A stretch of 8,447 bases of DNA. Source: Chitinophagales bacterium. GTDB taxonomy: Bacteria > Bacteroidota > Bacteroidia > Chitinophagales > JADIYW01. Positions within the stretch are counted from its first letter, which is position 1. Every line of letters begins with the position of its first letter. Where the stretch lies: NCBI GenBank assembly GCA_020848315.1, contig JADLAH010000167.1, forward strand, positions 1 to 8,447, written 5' to 3'. Shown here piece after piece: positions 6,722 to 8,447 of the stretch. A program made the position numbers and the translations under genes. Below the pieces are notes generated by a model. It made no database searches. It was not told where the DNA came from and was given only the letters and a program-made list of their open reading frames with translations.

Positions 6722-7465
6722 ATGCCCTCAGCCTTTTCCATAAAACTCGGAGACTTCTTATACAAGCATGCATTTCCGGTATACAATATCATTTATCCTT
6801 TTTTCAAACGAAGACAGGACAAGCAGGAAATTGCGCTGATGCAGCAATATATCCGGAAAGGAGATATCGTGCTGGATATTGGCGCGAACATTGGCTTTTA
6901 TACCCGCATTTTATCGGAACTGGTGGGTGACACGGGAAAGGTATATGCTTTTGAGCCGGATAAACAAAACTTCGCGTATCTGCAGCAGAATGCAGGTCAC
7001 CTGAGGAATGTGGTATTCCACAATAAGGCGGTAAGCAATAAAACCGGCAAGATTACGCTGTATCACTCCGACTTGCTGAATGTAGACCACAAAACCTATC
7101 CGACGGAACACTACACTTCCACGAGTGAAATTGAATGCGTGGCAATGGATGACATCATCCCCGACCACAAAGTGGATTTCATCAAAATCGACATTCAGGG
7201 CTACGAGTATGCCGCCTTTCAGGGAATGGAGCAGCTATTCCGCAAGAATAAAAAATTGAAAATCATCACGGAGTTTTATCCGTTGGGAATGGAGCGCGCA
7301 GGCGTGGATTATCTGTCATTTTTTGAATTGCTGTGGCAACATGGGTGCAGTGTACTTAAGCTGGAAGATAATCAATGGAGTGAATTCACAAAATCGGATA
7401 TCGCAACATATACTTCCGTGAAAGACGAATATACTTTTGTAGACTTACTGATTGAGAAAAAGTAA
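6722..7465 (+). CDS. FkbM-family SAM-dependent methyltransferase
   Basis: Predicted class I Rossmann-fold methyltransferase of 247 residues. FkbM-family enzymes typically O-methylate sugars, polyketides or lipid-linked glycans. SAM-binding motif I is VLDIGANIGFYT (50-61). AFEPD at 76-80 supplies the acidic residue expected to hold the SAM ribose. FIKIDIQGYE at 153-162 is the signature FkbM motif (usual form I-K-x-D-x-x-G-x-E). The first 30 residues are mildly hydrophobic and basic (YNIIYPFFKRRQ), which could give peripheral membrane contact but not a clear transmembrane span. The ATG at 6722 lies 30 bp after the oxygenase stop. The stop is only 5 bp before the next gene, suggesting translational coupling with the membrane glycosyltransferase and hence action on the same glycan or glycolipid. 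The exact acceptor is unknown. Confidence 0.9.
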   Translation: MPSAFSIKLGDFLYKHAFPVYNIIYPFFKRRQDKQEIALMQQYIRKGDIVLDIGANIGFYTRILSELVGDTGKVYAFEPDKQNFAYLQQNAGHLRNVVFHNKAVSNKTGKITLYHSDLLNVDHKTYPTEHYTSTSEIECVAMDDIIPDHKVDFIKIDIQGYEYAAFQGMEQLFRKNKKLKIITEFYPLGMERAGVDYLSFFELLWQHGCSVLKLEDNQWSEFTKSDIATYTSVKDEYTFVDLLIEKK

Positions 7466-7470
7466 AAAAT

Positions 7471-8447
7471 ATGGCAAAAAAGGTTCCTGTAAAAAAGACA
7501 TTTACGCCAAAGCCCACGGTGAAGGCTGATAATAAAAGCAATGCTGTTTCGTCCAGTATTTTTGATGGACTGGAAAAGCATTTTGCATCTCGCAGAAAGT
7601 TTTATGTTTTCGCATTACTGCTGATAACGATATTGTTTTCTTTTTTGTGTTTCGACACCAAAATCTCCACGGCCAATGACGATGCGCTATATATCGAAGC
7701 GGGCGCAAGCTACGCAAAAGATTTTTTCGGCTACTTCTACCTCGCCAATGCGCCGCTGTATCCGATGATCCTCGGGCTGCTGATTAAAATCTTTGGTGTA
7801 AAACTACTGGTGCTAAAACTATTCTCCGTAGTATTCTTTGTGGCCGCCATCTATGTCATTTTCAGGGCATTTGAAAACCGGATTCCCTATGTTGTACTGA
7901 TTCCATCGCTGTTGCTTACCGCCATCAATTTTCCGTTTTTGATGTATGCGAGCCTTACTTACACAGAAACGTTCTCTTTGCTGGTATTCGGTGCCTGCCT
8001 CTGGTGGCTGTTCCGGTTTTTTGAATCCACTGAGAAGGAAGGCTATCAGATGAATCAGCAGCTACCACAATTTCTGATTATCGGCTTTTTATTTTTCTGG
8101 ATGATGATTACGCGGAATGTGGCGTTAGCTGCCATCGGCATACTGGCGGTATTTTTTATTTACCGAAAGAGATTTGCAGAGGCCGCTGCATCCGTTGTCA
8201 GTTTTGGTATATTTTATCTGTTGTACCGGCTGACCCTGAAATATATCTGGAAAATTGACGGATCGCAATTCGCGTCTCAGGGCAAGCTGATGTTCCAGAA
8301 AGATGCTTATCAGCCTCAATTGGGCAATGAAACGATGTGGGGGTTTGTTATCCGTTTCTGGGAAAACTGCCAGATATACATCTCCTCCAGATTCTATTAT
8401 GTATTGGGCTTCAGGGAAGAAATGTCGCCCAACAGCATTGCATTGAC
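7471..8447 (+). CDS. Multi-pass GT-C (family 39-like) glycosyltransferase, N-terminal part, cut by the right window edge
   Basis: An open frame from the ATG at 7471 runs without a stop to the window end, giving 325 residues. It starts with a Lys-rich cytoplasmic tail (MAKKVPVKKTFTPKP) of about 43 residues. At least seven hydrophobic segments follow (about 44-61, 94-109, 112-131, 139-158, 167-182, 200-215, 217-231, with another near 238-256). After the first membrane span comes TANDDALYIEAG, with Asp70-Asp71 where GT-C enzymes of the PMT/ArnT group carry their catalytic acidic pair in the first external loop. It is followed by NAPLYPMILGLLIKIFG, the usual H/NxPLYP-type pattern. YTETFSLL (164-171) also fits the family. 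Such enzymes transfer a sugar from a polyprenyl-phosphate donor on the outer face of the inner membrane. It starts 5 bp after the FkbM gene. The donor, the acceptor and the C-terminal soluble part are not visible. Confidence 0.72.
   Translation, partial: MAKKVPVKKTFTPKPTVKADNKSNAVSSSIFDGLEKHFASRRKFYVFALLLITILFSFLCFDTKISTANDDALYIEAGASYAKDFFGYFYLANAPLYPMILGLLIKIFGVKLLVLKLFSVVFFVAAIYVIFRAFENRIPYVVLIPSLLLTAINFPFLMYASLTYTETFSLLVFGACLWWLFRFFESTEKEGYQMNQQLPQFLIIGFLFFWMMITRNVALAAIGILAVFFIYRKRFAEAAASVVSFGIFYLLYRLTLKYIWKIDGSQFASQGKLMFQKDAYQPQLGNETMWGFVIRFWENCQIYISSRFYYVLGFREEMSPNSIAL

Noticed and set aside
7334..7349. Sequence resembling a sigma-54 -24/-12 promoter (TGGCA, then TGCA with matching GG-GC spacing) on the plus strand
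   Set aside because: It lies inside the FkbM coding sequence (residues around LLWQHGCSVL), matches the consensus only partly, and its position is explained by the codons. Chance is the simplest reading, although it lies about 120 bp upstream of the glycosyltransferase start.

Overview
The window looks like ordinary chromosomal DNA from a member of the Bacteroidota, most likely Chitinophagaceae or a near relative. This is inferred from the protein sequences, from the absence of clear Shine-Dalgarno sequences before the starts, and from TAnnTTT(G)-type -7 promoter boxes. No database search was possible, so the taxonomic placement is by recognition only. I see no tRNA, rRNA, CRISPR array, insertion sequence or phage gene. 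There is also no stretch over 300 bases without a gene.

Left part (1-5557, minus strand): five genes follow each other head to tail with gaps of only 20-36 bp. In transcription order they are asparaginyl-tRNA synthetase (asnS), sigma-54 (rpoN), a small multi-pass PAP2-like membrane protein, an Omp85/BamA-type outer-membrane barrel with a single visible POTRA domain, and NAD kinase (nadK, cut by the window edge). The spacing suggests one long transcript from a promoter just upstream of asnS, perhaps with an internal promoter before the Omp85 gene. The mix is housekeeping (translation, transcription, NADP supply) plus two envelope proteins.

Centre (5558-5740): a 183-bp divergent intergenic region. 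It carries an outward-facing -7 box for each side. The asnS-side box matches TAnnTTTG exactly and settles the asnS start at 5557.

Right part (5741-8447, plus strand): three genes 30 and 5 bp apart. They are an isopenicillin-N-synthase-like Fe(II)/2-oxoglutarate-type oxygenase, an FkbM-family SAM methyltransferase, and the first 325 codons of a multi-pass GT-C (family 39-like) glycosyltransferase that runs off the right edge. The methyltransferase and glycosyltransferase could act on a surface glycan or glycolipid. The oxygenase's link to them is positional only.

No convincing new system is visible. The points most worth a second look are the single-POTRA Omp85 protein beside a PAP2-like protein with altered catalytic motifs, the acidic linker in RpoN, and the start-site and promoter questions.
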